DNA of 64,000 bases from Neofusicoccum parvum (taxonomy: Eukaryota > Ascomycota > Dothideomycetes > Botryosphaeriales > Botryosphaeriaceae), in the NCBI GenBank assembly GCA_020912385.1, contig CP087207.1:496001-560000 (forward strand), given 5' to 3'. Made by a program: the position numbers and the translations under genes. Positions 32,003 to 43,164 of the stretch are shown piece after piece. The notes beneath the pieces were generated by a model that saw only the letters and a program-made list of their open reading frames with translations, did no database searches and was not told where the DNA came from. Position 1 is the first letter of the stretch, and each line of letters opens with the position of its first letter.

Positions 32003-34154
32003 ATGCGCGACCCATTGGACGAAGTGCGCAATCCGCACGAGGCCAAAGAGCACTTCCTACAATATTTCAAGAAGGAAATCTTCCACTTGAACTTCTATCG
32101 GATGCACATGCTGTACTTTATCGTCGTCATTCTTATCGCATCGGTAATTGTGTACGGAGAAGGCCTGGCCAACGATTCCAAACAAATCAGTGGGAGCCCG
32201 TTGAGATACATAGATGCGCTCTTCCTGTGTTGCAGTGCAATGACAACTACAGGTGCGTGGAGGCTCTATCTTACTGGGTTTGGCACTAACGAACTGTGCA
32301 GGGCTGAACACTGTTAATCTCGGGTCAATGACCGGATTTCAACAAGCAGCCCTTTGCGTCCTGCTCATCGTTGGCAACGTGCCATTCGTCTCATCCTTCG
32401 TGATCATCATCCGGCGCCACTACTTCCACCGCAAGCTCGCCGACGTTGTGCAGCATTCCCGATCCGGCAGGCAGATGGTGCGAGATCTGGAGGAGCAAGA
32501 TCAGGAATCAAGAGTCGAACACCAGGTGGCCCGTCGGCGGAAGCGCATCAATCCCAACAACAACCACAACACCAGCGAGGAGCGCCCTCTCCGCGAAGCG
32601 CCGAAGAAAACTCAGAGGAAGCAAATGTCGCCGGAACAACGACTCTACCACCACGCATCCGGCTTCGGCGCCTTCCCCTGGCCATGGGAGACGCACACCG
32701 CGCAACGCCTCTTCCACTACCCCTTCAAACGGCTCCAGCAAGAGTGGGAGCCGCGAGATCGATCCTACATCTCCTTCAACGCCGAGTACGACGAGCGGGG
32801 CCGGTTCCGCAACCTCAGTGAGCGCGAGCGCGCCGAGCTGGGCGGCGTCGAGTACCGGGCGCTCGAGCTCCTCCTCGCGCTGCTCGTGGCCTACCAGGTA
32901 GTGTGGTACGCGCTCGGCACGCTCTTCCTCGTCCCGTACGCCTACCGCCCCGCCGTCTCGCGCACCTTCAAAACCTCGCAGCCGGGCGACCTCAGCCCCG
33001 GCTGGTGGGGCTTCTTCGCCGTGGTGACCAGCTTCTCGAACGGCGGGCTCAACGTGCTCAACAGCAACTACATCCCGTTCTCGGGCGACGCGCTCATCCT
33101 CATCGTCAGCGGCGCGCTGACCGTCGCCGGCAACACGCAGTTCCCCATCCTCCTCCGGCTGGCCATCTGGACGCTCTCTAAGAGCGTCCCGGCCGCGTCG
33201 CGGCTCCGGCAGACCTGCCAGTTCCTCCTGCACCACCCGCGGCGCTGCTTCATCTACCTCTTCCCCAGCAGGGAGACGTGGTACCTGCTCGCGATCCAGC
33301 TGCTCATCGACCTGGCCATGTGGGTGCTGTACGAGCTGCTCAACGTCGGCCTCCCGCCCGTCGAGGCCTTCCCGCTCGGCACGCGCGTCCTCGACGGGCT
33401 CTTCCAGGCCACCGGCCTGCGCAACAGCGGCGCCTACATCATCGCCATCTCCTCGCTCGCGCCCGCGCTGCTGGTCGCCTACCTCGTGACCATGTACATC
33501 TCGTCCTTCCCCATCGTCATGGCGCTGCGCCAGACCAACACCTACGAGGAGCGCAGCGTCGGGCTGGACGGGCGCTCCTCCTCCTCATCCGCCTCCGGCG
33601 GCGGCCTGGGCATGCACCTCCGCCGCCAGCTGGCGTACGACCTGTGGTTCCAGCTGCTGGGCTGGTTCCTGATCTGCGTGGTGGAGCGCCGCAAGCTGAT
33701 CGCCGGCAGCCCGGGCTTCGGCATCTTCGCCGTCCTGTTCGAGGTGACCAGCGCGTACGGCACCGTGGGCCTGAGCACCGGCGTGCCCTACGACCAGTAC
33801 AGCCTGTCCGGCGCGTTCCAGACGGGCAGCAAGCTCGTCATGCTGGCCGTCATGCTGCGCGGCCGCCACCGCGGCCTGCCGCTCGCCATCGATCGGAGCA
33901 TCCTGCTGCCCGGCGAGGAGCTGATGCACCGCATGGACGACGAGTACGGCGAGTTCGGGCGGTGGTCGAGCGAGGAGGAGAGGGCGGTGCGGCACGATGA
34001 GGAGAGCGGTAAGAGGGATTTGGGGCCGGGTAAGGGGTTGAACGAGCAGGATCCCGAGAGGCGGGAGGACGGTAGCGGGAGTAGCAGGGGTGAAGGGACG
34101 AGCAAGTCGAGAGCTTCGGAATGGGAAGATGAGCCGCATTTTGAGATGACCTGA
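32003..34154 (+). CDS. Trk-type potassium transporter
   Basis: Two exons, 32003-32252 and 32302-34154, phase 1, give 700 residues. The protein has the repeated membrane-pore-membrane layout of TrkH/Trk1: the first pore region CCSAMTTTGLNTVNLGSMT spans the intron; others are TSFSNGGLNVLNSNYIPF, FQATGLRNSGAYIIAISS and FEVTSAYGTVGLSTGVPY, each with the selectivity glycine. A polar cytoplasmic loop of about 100 residues lies after the second segment, shorter than in yeast Trk1, so the whole protein is also shorter. The tail is charged and Ser/Gly-rich. It should act in the plasma membrane for high-affinity K+ uptake. The first in-frame ATG is at 32003. Confidence 0.95.
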
Positions 34155-34754
34155 TAGACCGCCCACCCGCTCACATGTAGAGGCGGGATTCTTGTGGATC
34201 ATTCGACCGGGGAGGGCTTGCCGGGTTCCTTTTCCTTCTTCTTCCGTTTTTGAGGTGCTTTCAACTCTGTACTGTGCATCCTTGCTCTTTCTTCATTCAC
34301 GAGACCGAGATCCCACTCTCTTTTCGAGCATCTCTACTCTAGGAGTATACCTAGTTCAAGACGAGTGGTCAATTGGGCATTGGTACGGAAAGGAGGCGAA
34401 GTTGCTACGAGAATTGTTGTACCATGGATCGATCACCACAGCAGCAACACGGAGAGCGATCCCGTCGGCATAAGTCAGTAGCTGCAAGTTCACAATGATG
34501 TTGATTCCGATTGTTAATGCATCGGTAGATATCTACCTGCAACATCTGGGCAGGTTAGTGATGCAGTAGGTTGTGCCCATCATCGACATATCATGAGCGA
34601 AGGAAGAGCAAAAGAAATCAATTCTGGGATATTGGTCTTCGTGCAGTCAAAATAGCCAGTTGAACTATCTATCTTGACGCCGGGGAAATCGGACCTATGC
34701 ACAATAGTACAGTCCCGGCGAGGACGAGATGATTTTCGAGAACCATGAATGCAT
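34155..34754. other. intergenic: convergent 3' ends
   Basis: Between the ends of the potassium transporter gene and the ATP synthase subunit d gene. No coding frame with support. Confidence 0.4.
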
Positions 34755-35560
34755 CTAGAGGACGGACAGATCGCCGAACTTCTCCTGTTTGGGGGTCAGC
34801 CATCTGCAGCTCCTCTCGAGATGAGGGAACAGGCTCGATACGTACCTTGTAGCCAGGAACGGCCCAGCGGCCCTTGCTGACGAGCTGCTCGGTGCGCTGG
34901 TCGATGTCGGGGCGAGCGGCGGCAATCTCGTCCTGCAGCGGAGAGACCAATTGTCAGCCAAACCATCCAAAACTCCAACACCAGCCCCATTGCATCCACA
35001 GCCCGAGCGTATACGCACCACGGTGAGGTCCTCGAACGGCCTGGCCTCCGAAATGTTCTTCAGGGTCTTCTCCAGGTCGCGCAGCTCGGCGTCGATGGCG
35101 CCCTTGGTCTCCTCGGCGCTCTTGACGGCCTGCGCCTCAAATGCCTCGATGGCCTTGATCTGCCTGTTGACGTCGTAGGTGGCGGGCTTGAAGGCGGAGA
35201 ACTCCTTCTCGATCTGGTCGACGATGGCCGTGTTCTTGAGGACGGAGCGGTAGTGGGAGAAGTCGACGGTGGTCGGCTGCTCGGACAGCTGCTGCACCTT
35301 GCGGCGCGCGTCGTCGTTGCGCTTCTTGAACGCGGCGAGCGAGTTCGCGGTCGAGCCGCGCAGGCCCAGCTGGGTGCCCAGCTTCGTCCAGTCGAGTTTC
35401 AGGGCTGCGCTGCGCTGCAGGTTGGGACGGGTGTTAGCGCTGCCAATTGCTCCGGCACCGGGGCCCCCCAAACACAGCCCGGATGCGCTGCGGCAAGTGC
35501 AATGGCCGGGACGGGCTGCGACGGGTTAGACGAGGGGGTTGCACGTACTCCGACGGCCAT
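34755..35560 (-). CDS. ATP7: mitochondrial ATP synthase subunit d
   Basis: Four exons: 35560-35549, 35414-35019, 34932-34846 and 34784-34755; 174 residues, the same length as yeast Atp7. The first exon is only 12 bases (MAVG). Conserved blocks are [57 protein letters not shown] and [14 protein letters not shown], the last two crossing splice junctions. This subunit belongs to the peripheral stalk of the F1Fo ATP synthase on the matrix side of the inner membrane and helps hold the catalytic head still while the rotor turns. Annotation pipelines may start it further in, because the 12-base exon is small. Confidence 0.96.
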
Positions 35561-36024
35561 TGTGATGGTTCTGGTGTTGGTGTTGAGTGGAGAGGACCGG
35601 GGCTGGCAAGGACGAAGTCGGCTGCGTTTTCGAGCTTCCCGCAGGCCCGCCTGCACGTGATCCACCGCGCCCGCACCCGCACCAAGCTCTGGCAATTGGG
35701 AACACAGCTGTGCACAGCTACGCAACCCGTCATGACACTGCTGCGCTCTCACACATCAAGTGGCTATGTCATTGCTCATACACAGAGAATCATCAAATGA
35801 GCCATTGGGCCCGCGCAGGCTCGCCTAGTCACAGCATGCAGCTTCAGCCTCGAAGGAACTTTTGAGATTTTACCACGGCTCCACAGAGTCCAATGGCTCC
35901 TATCCTAGGTCGCGGCCCGGTGCTTTATCTTGTATAGATGCCGATAAGCCCTTCGCCCAGCCTTCGCTCCGGGGATAAAGAAAGCAGCGCGTCACTGCAG
36001 CTCAACGCCCGCGTTTCCGCGGAC
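35561..36024. other. intergenic: promoter of ATP synthase subunit d gene
   Basis: Lies between two minus-strand genes and should include the NAC alpha 3' untranslated region. No supported reading frame. Confidence 0.4.
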
Positions 36025-36842
36025 TTATATGCTGAGAGCCATGATGGAGTTGACAATGTCGTTGTCGTTCTCCTTGAGCGCCTTGACGGCCTTCTTCCGC
36101 GAGACGCTGGCCTGCTGCATGACCAGCTCGATGTCCTTGGCCTCGAGGCCGGACTCGTCGACCTCCTCGCCGTCATCCTCCTCCTCTTCCTCCTTCTTCT
36201 CCTCGGTGGCCGGCTCCTTGCCCTTGCCGTGGTCGTGGCCCTCGTGGTCACCGGCAGCCTCGGCCTGAGCGAGCTGCTGGGCGGCAGAGGCCTGGGCAGC
36301 AGCGTTCAGGTCCTCGATCTTGGCCTCGCCGAAGATGCTATCAAAGAGTCACTATTTTTGCCTCAGAACTTGTGTTTCCAGAACGCTTACATCCAGGTGT
36401 TGCTGTTGGGCGACTTGTAGACATCGGGGTTGTTGATGACGAAGAGGATCTGGATTCAAAGGTCAGCCGTTGCTCCCGCATTGAGGCACAAATTCCGCAA
36501 TTGCTGCTGCATCGATTGCAGCTTCGGCACGCGACTGGCATGACGCCAATGCCGCGGGCGCGAGGCTGCAGCCGATGCAGGCTCCTGCTGGGCGTGACTC
36601 ACGTTCTTGGGCCGGCGGAGAGTAACACGGGTGATGCCCTCGATGTGCTTCAGGCCGAGCTTCGCGATGGCCTTGCGAGCCTTCTTCTCGTTGCGCGAGT
36701 GGACGGTAACCTGCGCGCCGGCGGGGATGCTGGCGTCACCGGCACCCTCGTCGCCAGACTCGGAGCTGGACTCATCGTCGGCGACCTCGGCGACCTTCTT
36801 CTCGGGCTCGTCGGGGAGCTCTTCGACGCGGGGGTTGGACAT
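36025..36842 (-). CDS. EGD2: nascent polypeptide-associated complex subunit alpha
   Basis: Three exons, 36842-36603, 36449-36391 and 36337-36025, give 203 residues. Residues about 50-115 form the NAC domain: [32 protein letters not shown], then [30 protein letters not shown] over the two introns. A charged linker rich in Glu and Lys follows, and the last 45 residues form a UBA domain ([19 protein letters not shown] and VNSIMALSI). NAC alpha pairs with NAC beta at the ribosome exit tunnel and shields new chains, limiting wrong targeting to the ER. The length equals that of other fungal Egd2 proteins. Confidence 0.97.
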
Positions 36843-37848
36843 GGTGGGCGGGTTGTTTGGTGGAGCGATGCGAGGTTGTCGTCGCCGGGCGTTGAGCTGT
36901 TTGGCGGGATGGAAAACTGCTTGTGCGCGGCAGCTGCTGCAAGCGAGACGGTGTGATGCCATCCATCACCACACCAACCCCGCAACCCCAACCCGCCGCC
37001 GCCCAACCGCCAAACACTCTCCGGTGCGCGCCCTGTGCATGCGTGCAGTGCGCTCCGATCGAGATGTCCGTCACCTGTGACCCTTGTGCACGCTCCGCAT
37101 CCTGCGCTCGCGAAGAGCCGCGTCCCCGCTGCCTCGCCTCAACTGCGTCCCCGCCGGGCAACTTTCCTCCAAGATTACTGGAGGTAGTGCAAACACCGCA
37201 TCGTAGTGCCTGCGCCTGGCTGCAAATCCCGGGCCCTGTGCACCGATCGCGGGCTGAAGCTGACCCGTCCTGAGCTGCTCAAGTAGCTCGGACGAAGCAT
37301 CTCGGACAAGGTGAGACTGCACTTCGTTACTTTCTCCCTGAACGAATACATCGTCCATATGCTTTCTCGGAATACACAAGACATCGTTTTCAATCTGTCC
37401 CCACCTGTTGCTGCTTGTATCGGTTCTATCTTGAGCATGCATTCCGAGCTCGCATTTCTGTTTTTCACATCCTCCAACAGGTGATCCTGAGCCCAAATGT
37501 CACGGCATATTTGTTCTGTTCTGCAGACTATGCTTGCTCCTGCATGATCCTTCCGGCTCGCCAAGTTTCCGAACCGCGCTATGTGGCACTGCTATGTTTG
37601 TCATCAGGTGTTCGTGACCAATCCTCGACAGCCAGTAAACAAGGCGCGTAGCCTTGCATATCATCCGAATATATAGACAGACTCCCTTCAACATTCATAT
37701 TTTCCACCTTCGCACTCACTTTTTCCAACCTCAATCGTCTTTTCCAACTCTGCACCCAACAGAGAAGCAAAAGACGTCTTTCGTATTCTCAACATTCTCC
37801 AAAAGCACCTCCGCCTCTCCCCGTCCAATTTCGTCCGAAGGATTCACC
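36843..37848. other. divergent intergenic region: NAC alpha and MDR enzyme promoters
   Basis: About 1 kb. TATATAG at 37670-37676 lies some 170 bases before the start at 37849. The ORFs within have no motifs. Confidence 0.4.
37670..37676 (+). promoter_or_regulatory. TATA box before MDR enzyme gene
   Basis: TATATAG about 170 bases upstream of the ATG at 37849; the sequence between is C/T-rich, as in many fungal leaders. Confidence 0.4.
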
Positions 37849-39001
37849 ATGTCCATCACACCATCACCACCACCGCCCACCATGCGCGCCTGGACCTACA
37901 CCACCCGCGGCCCCGTCAACACCGTCCTCCACCTCACATCCACCCACCCGACCCCCACGCCCGACCCCGCCTCGCCGGACCTCCTCATCAAAATCACCCA
38001 CACCTCCCTGACGCCCAGCGTCGCCCGGCTAATGCCGCTCCTCCCCTTCCACCCCATCCACCCCACCCCGTCGATCCCCGAGCTCTCCTTCGCCGGCACC
38101 ATCGCCGTCGTCACGCCCCAAACGCCCTCGCACCTCACACCCGGCCTCCGCGTCTTCGGCTCCATCCCCGTGTCCGCGCAGCTGGCCCGCGGCGCGGGCA
38201 CGCTGGCGCAGTACGTCGTCGCGCGGCCGCAAGACGTCGCCGCCGCGCCGGAGAACCTCTCCTCCGCCGACGCCGCCGGGCTGGACGGCAACGGGCAGAC
38301 GGCGCTGCAGATGTGCCGCAACGCCGGCGTCGGGGAGGGCGGCCGCGTGTTTGTGAACGGCGGGACGGGCGGGGTGGGGACGATGGTGGTGCAGGTGGCG
38401 AAGGCGTTCGGGGCGGAGGTGGTGGCGACGGGGTCCGGGGAGGAGGGAAGGAAGCTGGTGGAGGGGCTGGGCGCGGACGTGGTGGTTGATTACAGGGCGT
38501 GCGGGGAGGGTGGGGTTGCGGGGTGGTTGGCGGAGAGGTATGGGGAGGGGAGGAAGTTCGATGCGGTGCTGGACTGCGTGGGGACGCAGGTGCTGTTTGA
38601 CCGCTCCCCGGCGTTTTTGAAGGAGGATGGGCTGTTTGTGAGTGTGGGAGCGATGGAGGGGATGTTCGCGACGTTTTGGGGCATGGCGAAAAACCGTTGG
38701 TGGCCAAGGTTGCTCGGGGGCACGCCGAGGAGGTATTTCTTCCAACAGACGAATCCGAATCCGGAATGCAGAGAGGAGCTGGTAAAATTGGTAAAAGAGG
38801 GGAAATTGAGGAGAGTGGTTGATGGCGTGTTTGAGATGGAGGATGCACTCGCGGTAAGTTCACTTCTTGTGTGCTGGATATATTCAGCGCCATAGTATGC
38901 CAGGCATAGAACCCTGCTAATGGTGTCGGCAATAGGCTTATGAGCGGATTTTGAGTCAGAGAGCAAAGGGTAAGGTCGTTATCAAAGTCCAAGACGTGTA
39001 G
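37849..39001 (+). CDS. medium-chain dehydrogenase/reductase, quinone-oxidoreductase-like (RTN4IP1-type)
   Basis: Two exons, 37849-38853 and 38936-39001, phase 0, give 356 residues. MRAWTYTTRGPVNTVLHL starts the GroES-like domain, and the nucleotide-binding domain has VFVNGGTGGVGTMVVQVAKAFGAEVVATGS (in two parts, about residues 165-195) with the GGVG loop of NADPH-binding quinone reductases. FDAVLDCVG is also typical. Zinc ligands of classical alcohol dehydrogenases are absent. The second exon supplies the final helix AYERILSQRAKGKVVIKVQD, a conserved end of the family, so the intron is certain. Likely a NADPH-dependent reductase of quinones or enones; substrate unknown. Confidence 0.92.
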
Positions 39002-39542
39002 CGTAAAGACTTCGATTAGAACCTCGGTTGGGCCCGGAGTAGGTAGGCAGTGTACGGTGGTAGATAGTTCACCAGTATTTCGCGTGAGTTTCGTCTGTTC
39101 AGGCAAAGTGTTGAGATACAAGAACGGAAGTTTGCTTGATTAGTAAAGTCGGAGACTGTCGGTCTGCAACCAGTCAATGTTCGATGTATCAGTTGACAGG
39201 TGCTGTGCATATTTGCGCAATGAGAAAGGCCATATGCCACAGCCAAACAAGGGAGCGAGTGGTTCCCCATGTTTCGTCTCGTTCAATGTCAAAATCAAAC
39301 ACCGCCTGCACATTAGAGATCCCGTGGCACACTCTTCAAAAAACAGTTCCCATACGCCCCGTTGTCCGGATTTGCTTTCATTTTTGAGAACCTTGGATAC
39401 TTGATATCTTTTATGAACCGTCTCCATTGTGTTCTCGGGGATGGAAAATGCCGCGCAGAGTCATGTTGAACTCAAGACCTTCTCCAGTGTAATGCCGTAA
39501 AACAACCCGTCCTTAAGAACCCCGTCTCACCCATGAACCCTT
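39002..39542. other. intergenic: convergent 3' ends
   Basis: About 540 bases between the MDR enzyme and ribosomal protein genes. Small ORFs only, without motifs. Confidence 0.4.
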
Positions 39543-40206
39543 TTACGCCTTAGCAGAGGTACGGAGCTTGGCGTAGGTCTTCTTGACCTCGTAGTTGGCC
39601 TATAATTCGACTGGTTAGCGGACCATTTTGCATGGAAATGCGGGTTTCGCGAGTCCTGGGAGACAATCACACGGAACCGTGCGGTAGCGTTTCCCCGGTA
39701 CCCGATCCACCCATGATGTTCAAATCCGGGGGTTACCAACCTGCTTCCTCAACCTCATGACCTTGAAGCGCTCAAAGTCGGTCAGCGCCCTGCGCTTGGC
39801 GATCCTGTCCTTGTTCTTCGCCCATGCGCTCTCGGAGAACTTCTTCTCGACCTCGGAGGCCTCCCAGACCTTCTTAACGACACCGTTGCGAGCACCGCGG
39901 GGGAGCTTGGGGATGACGATCGGGGTCAGGGAGAGGTGGGAGAGAGGAGAAGCGTGGCGAATGACGGCCTTCTCGGGGGTGGAAGCGGGGCCATCGACGA
40001 GGACCTGTGTGGATGTGAGTGTTTGCGTTTCGGGTGCGGCGCCGGGGCAGCGCGCGGGCAGACGGAGGCGCTCAACGTACGCGCTTGTGGTCGATGATCT
40101 CGACGATAGTGGCGAGCTTGCCCTCGAAGGGACCCTGAGCGAAGAGGACGACACGGCCGACCTCGACGAGCCTCCACTGCGATGCCTTGACCTCTGCGTC
40201 ACCCAT
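39543..40206 (-). CDS. RPL14: 60S ribosomal protein eL14
   Basis: Three exons, 40206-40081, 40004-39741 and 39599-39543, phase 0, give 148 residues. The N-terminal KOW-like part reads [38 protein letters not shown]; the middle [20 protein letters not shown] and the basic helix [27 protein letters not shown] are typical of eL14. The last exon encodes [18 protein letters not shown]. Both introns lie where ribosomal protein genes of filamentous fungi commonly have them. A component of the large ribosomal subunit. Confidence 0.97.
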
Positions 40207-41673
40207 TGCGGCTGATTTGCCTGGAAGACGGGAATGTGAGCGAGCGAACGCGGAAGCAGTGACGAGATGGTTGCGCAGCGGCGGAGGGCAACGTACTGTG
40301 CTACGGGGTCGGTGGTGCTGCTGTTGTCGTTAGTTGGGGAGGTCGAAATCCACGGCGTGCTCGCTATCTCGAGAGTGCTCGCTTACCGATGATTTTGGTT
40401 GTGTGCGAGCCACACCCTTTCGGGCCTAGCCGCGCTTGGCGCACCTCGCGACTTTTCTGCGCGCCAGCGCCCGAGAACTTCTTCTCTCCAAAATCTCTCG
40501 TGCGCGCCCATCGCCGCCTCGAACATGCTGCCACTGCAGTGCAGGTACGTCTTGCCGCGTCTTTTCTCCCGCCTCTCGAATGATGAGGTAATTTGCGATT
40601 GATGCCAGCGACCGGAGGCGCCCGCCAGCGACTCTCAACGGCGTTGGATCGATGATATTCAATTCTTACATATTCTGACCCCAATCCCACCACAATTTTC
40701 CTCGATGCGTATCGACGGGCAGTCGCTGACTTGCACAGATTTTCGTAGGCTCTTTGCAGCGCGTAGCTCGCGCCGTCCGCCTGGACGAACCGCCGCTCCA
40801 GGCGAGTTCACTGTAAGGTAAGAACGCAAATTCTCGCGTTTCCTAGCACAAACCCTCCCCCTGTCCGATGATTAAAAAACATATCACGCCTAGATAGTAT
40901 CTGATCCTTCGGGAATGATTACCCTTTATACACCAAGATCACTGAGGACACACCCATATCATCTATTCGATGTTTACATGTTCCATGCATCGAGCTTCTG
41001 CTGACATGGAATTGACAGTTCACGCATAAGGTCCTTCCTTTACAGCTTTTTTTGCGACTTGCAAAGCCAATTTGCAATTATCTGCGCATCGCAGACCAGA
41101 AGCGGACTTGTTTATTTGCATCGGAGCTCCGATTCTCACGTGTTAGAGATCGTTGGTCCGGCAGATGGAGCAAGCCACTTCAGCCATGATAGCATGGCTT
41201 TGAGTAGTTCTATAGCTTCCTTGCGTTTGATAATACATGGCCAATCCTTTACTCTGCAACACTGCCCTTATCCGTGAAATGCCTTTTTGGTGCTGGCATC
41301 CGACTTGAAGTGAACAAAAGGCACACGCCGAAGTGCCAAGCCTTGCGTTTGTACTGCACTGTGTCTGACGAAGCACCGCCCGTGGTGATGGGTCCTCATT
41401 TCATCCTGCTAGCTGCCCACACTCTCTGCCGCCCTCAGCGTCTATCTTCTGCGCTTCGTGGCCCGCAGCATTCGTCAAGCAATCGGAATTCAGCCATCGA
41501 CGCGTCGCAGCAACAGAGCTGCCGGGATGGCGCGGGTTGAGCCGCGGTTCGGGGCGGAGCTAGGATTTTCCAGCGCATGGAGAACGACCGAGAGTGAGAG
41601 CGTAAACATCGGCGGCCCGCCCCAGACATCCGTCTTTCGATCGCGTGCGCGCGCCGCCAACCCGTCAGTCACA
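40207..41673. other. divergent intergenic region, about 1.5 kb
   Basis: Promoters of eL14 (minus) and Nup53 (plus). No coding frame with motif or splice support; AT-rich part near 40860-41000. Confidence 0.4.
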
Positions 41674-43092
41674 ATGAACTCGTTCCGCGGAGGGATGCAG
41701 GTGCACGCCGTGCCCGAGTCGGAGCGCGCCTTCGACGCCGCCGGCCGCCAGCTGCCGTGGGGTTATGAGTACGCCGAGTAGGTCACACCTTCCCACCCAA
41801 CCTTCCTTCTGCATCCTCTCTGCTGCAGCCTCTTCTCCAAGATGCGCCTGTTCTGGACCGACATGATCTTCGATGCTGATGAAGAGCCGGCTAGTGGCGA
41901 CACCCACGGCCAGCGCCGCTATGTCGAAGAGAAGGGACCCTTCGGCCGCTCAACACGCCGCCGCGGACTCTCGCGCAGCAAGACCACCGGCACCCCCGCG
42001 CGCAAGGAAGACCAGGCGCGCGCAGAGAACCTCAAGGCCATCGACGACATCTTCAACAAAGTCAAAGCCTCCGCGCCGAAAGCCCAGGAACAGCCGCCCG
42101 CCGCTCAGCCGCAACCGCCGCAACAGTCCACCAGCGCGCCCGCGCTCCCCACCACTCAGACCTCCGTCGCGAAGGAGCCTACCGAGGTGATACTATATGG
42201 GTTTAGCAGCGAGACGCAGTGGGCAGCCATCGACTTTTACGAGCGCGTGTCGGAGGGCATCGTGTACGAGGACTACGACCGGCACCCACCGAGCTCCAAG
42301 TACAATCTCTCTCTCAGTATCAATCGCACCGCCGCAGCGCGTAGCCTGTCTGCCGCCGCGCTGCGCAAGAAGAACACCTACTCGGGCGGCAACCACTGGA
42401 TCAAGGTGACCTTCGACTCGCCGGAAGCCGCCGATCGCGCGTGCCACTACTCGCCGCACACCATCCACGGCCACGCCGTCTTCGCCGAGCTGTACCGCGG
42501 CACGGGTCCGGCGCGTGACATCGCCATCCCATCTTCGCATGCCGGCCTGGACAGCCTCCAAACCAGCCCCAGCAACAGCACGACGCTCCGCGGATCCGGC
42601 GCCAGCCCCACGCACTCGGACACGGCGTCCTCGGCCACCGCGACCGCGTCCGGCCCTACCCTTCGCATGCGCCCTTCGGCGCGACACCAAGCGCAATCCG
42701 CCCCGGCAGCCGTCGCTACCACCGCCACCCCGCAGACCTCGTTCTCCTCGACCGCCACCGCCACGCTCACGGCACAGACGCCGGGCGCTGCCCCGGCCGA
42801 CCCTGCCCCCGTTGCTCCGCCGCCGCTGCGCATCCGTGGGGCCAAGCGTGCTGTGCTCCTCCCGGCTGAACAAGCGCTTCTGCCCGTTGGGAATAAGTGG
42901 CAGCAGCTGCTGGGCTCGCTGCCAATCATCAACCTGTTTGTTGGCGGCGGCACTGAGGTCATTGGCAGCGAGGTACCGCGCACAGACGACGGCAATTTCG
43001 ATTGGGCCAACGCGAGCACGTACTGGAGGTTCTGGGCACTGATTGACTCTTGGCTCGGTACGGATTTCTTGAGCATTGGTGGGGATGACTAG
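41674..43092 (+). CDS. NUP53: nucleoporin Nup53/Nup35-like
   Basis: Two exons, 41674-41777 and 41829-43092, phase 2, give 455 residues. About residues 148-260 form the MPPN (Nup35-type RRM) domain: VTEVILYGF-type start (TEVILYGFSSETQWAAIDFY), YDRHPPSSKYNLSL, NHWIKVTFDSPEAADRAC and HTIHGHAVFAELYRG. Low-complexity Gln/Pro/Ala and Ser/Thr/Ala stretches flank it. A C-terminal amphipathic segment (WQQLLGSLPIINLFVGG and YWRFWALIDSWLGTDF) fits the membrane-binding end of Nup53. This subunit links the inner ring of the nuclear pore to the membrane. The intron phase and continuity (YEYADLFSKMRLFW) support the small first exon. Confidence 0.88.
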
Positions 43093-43129
43093 TGGAGTCA
43101 AGGGCAGGTTGGGTGGTTGAGTTCAGGCC

Positions 43130-43164
<35 letters not shown>

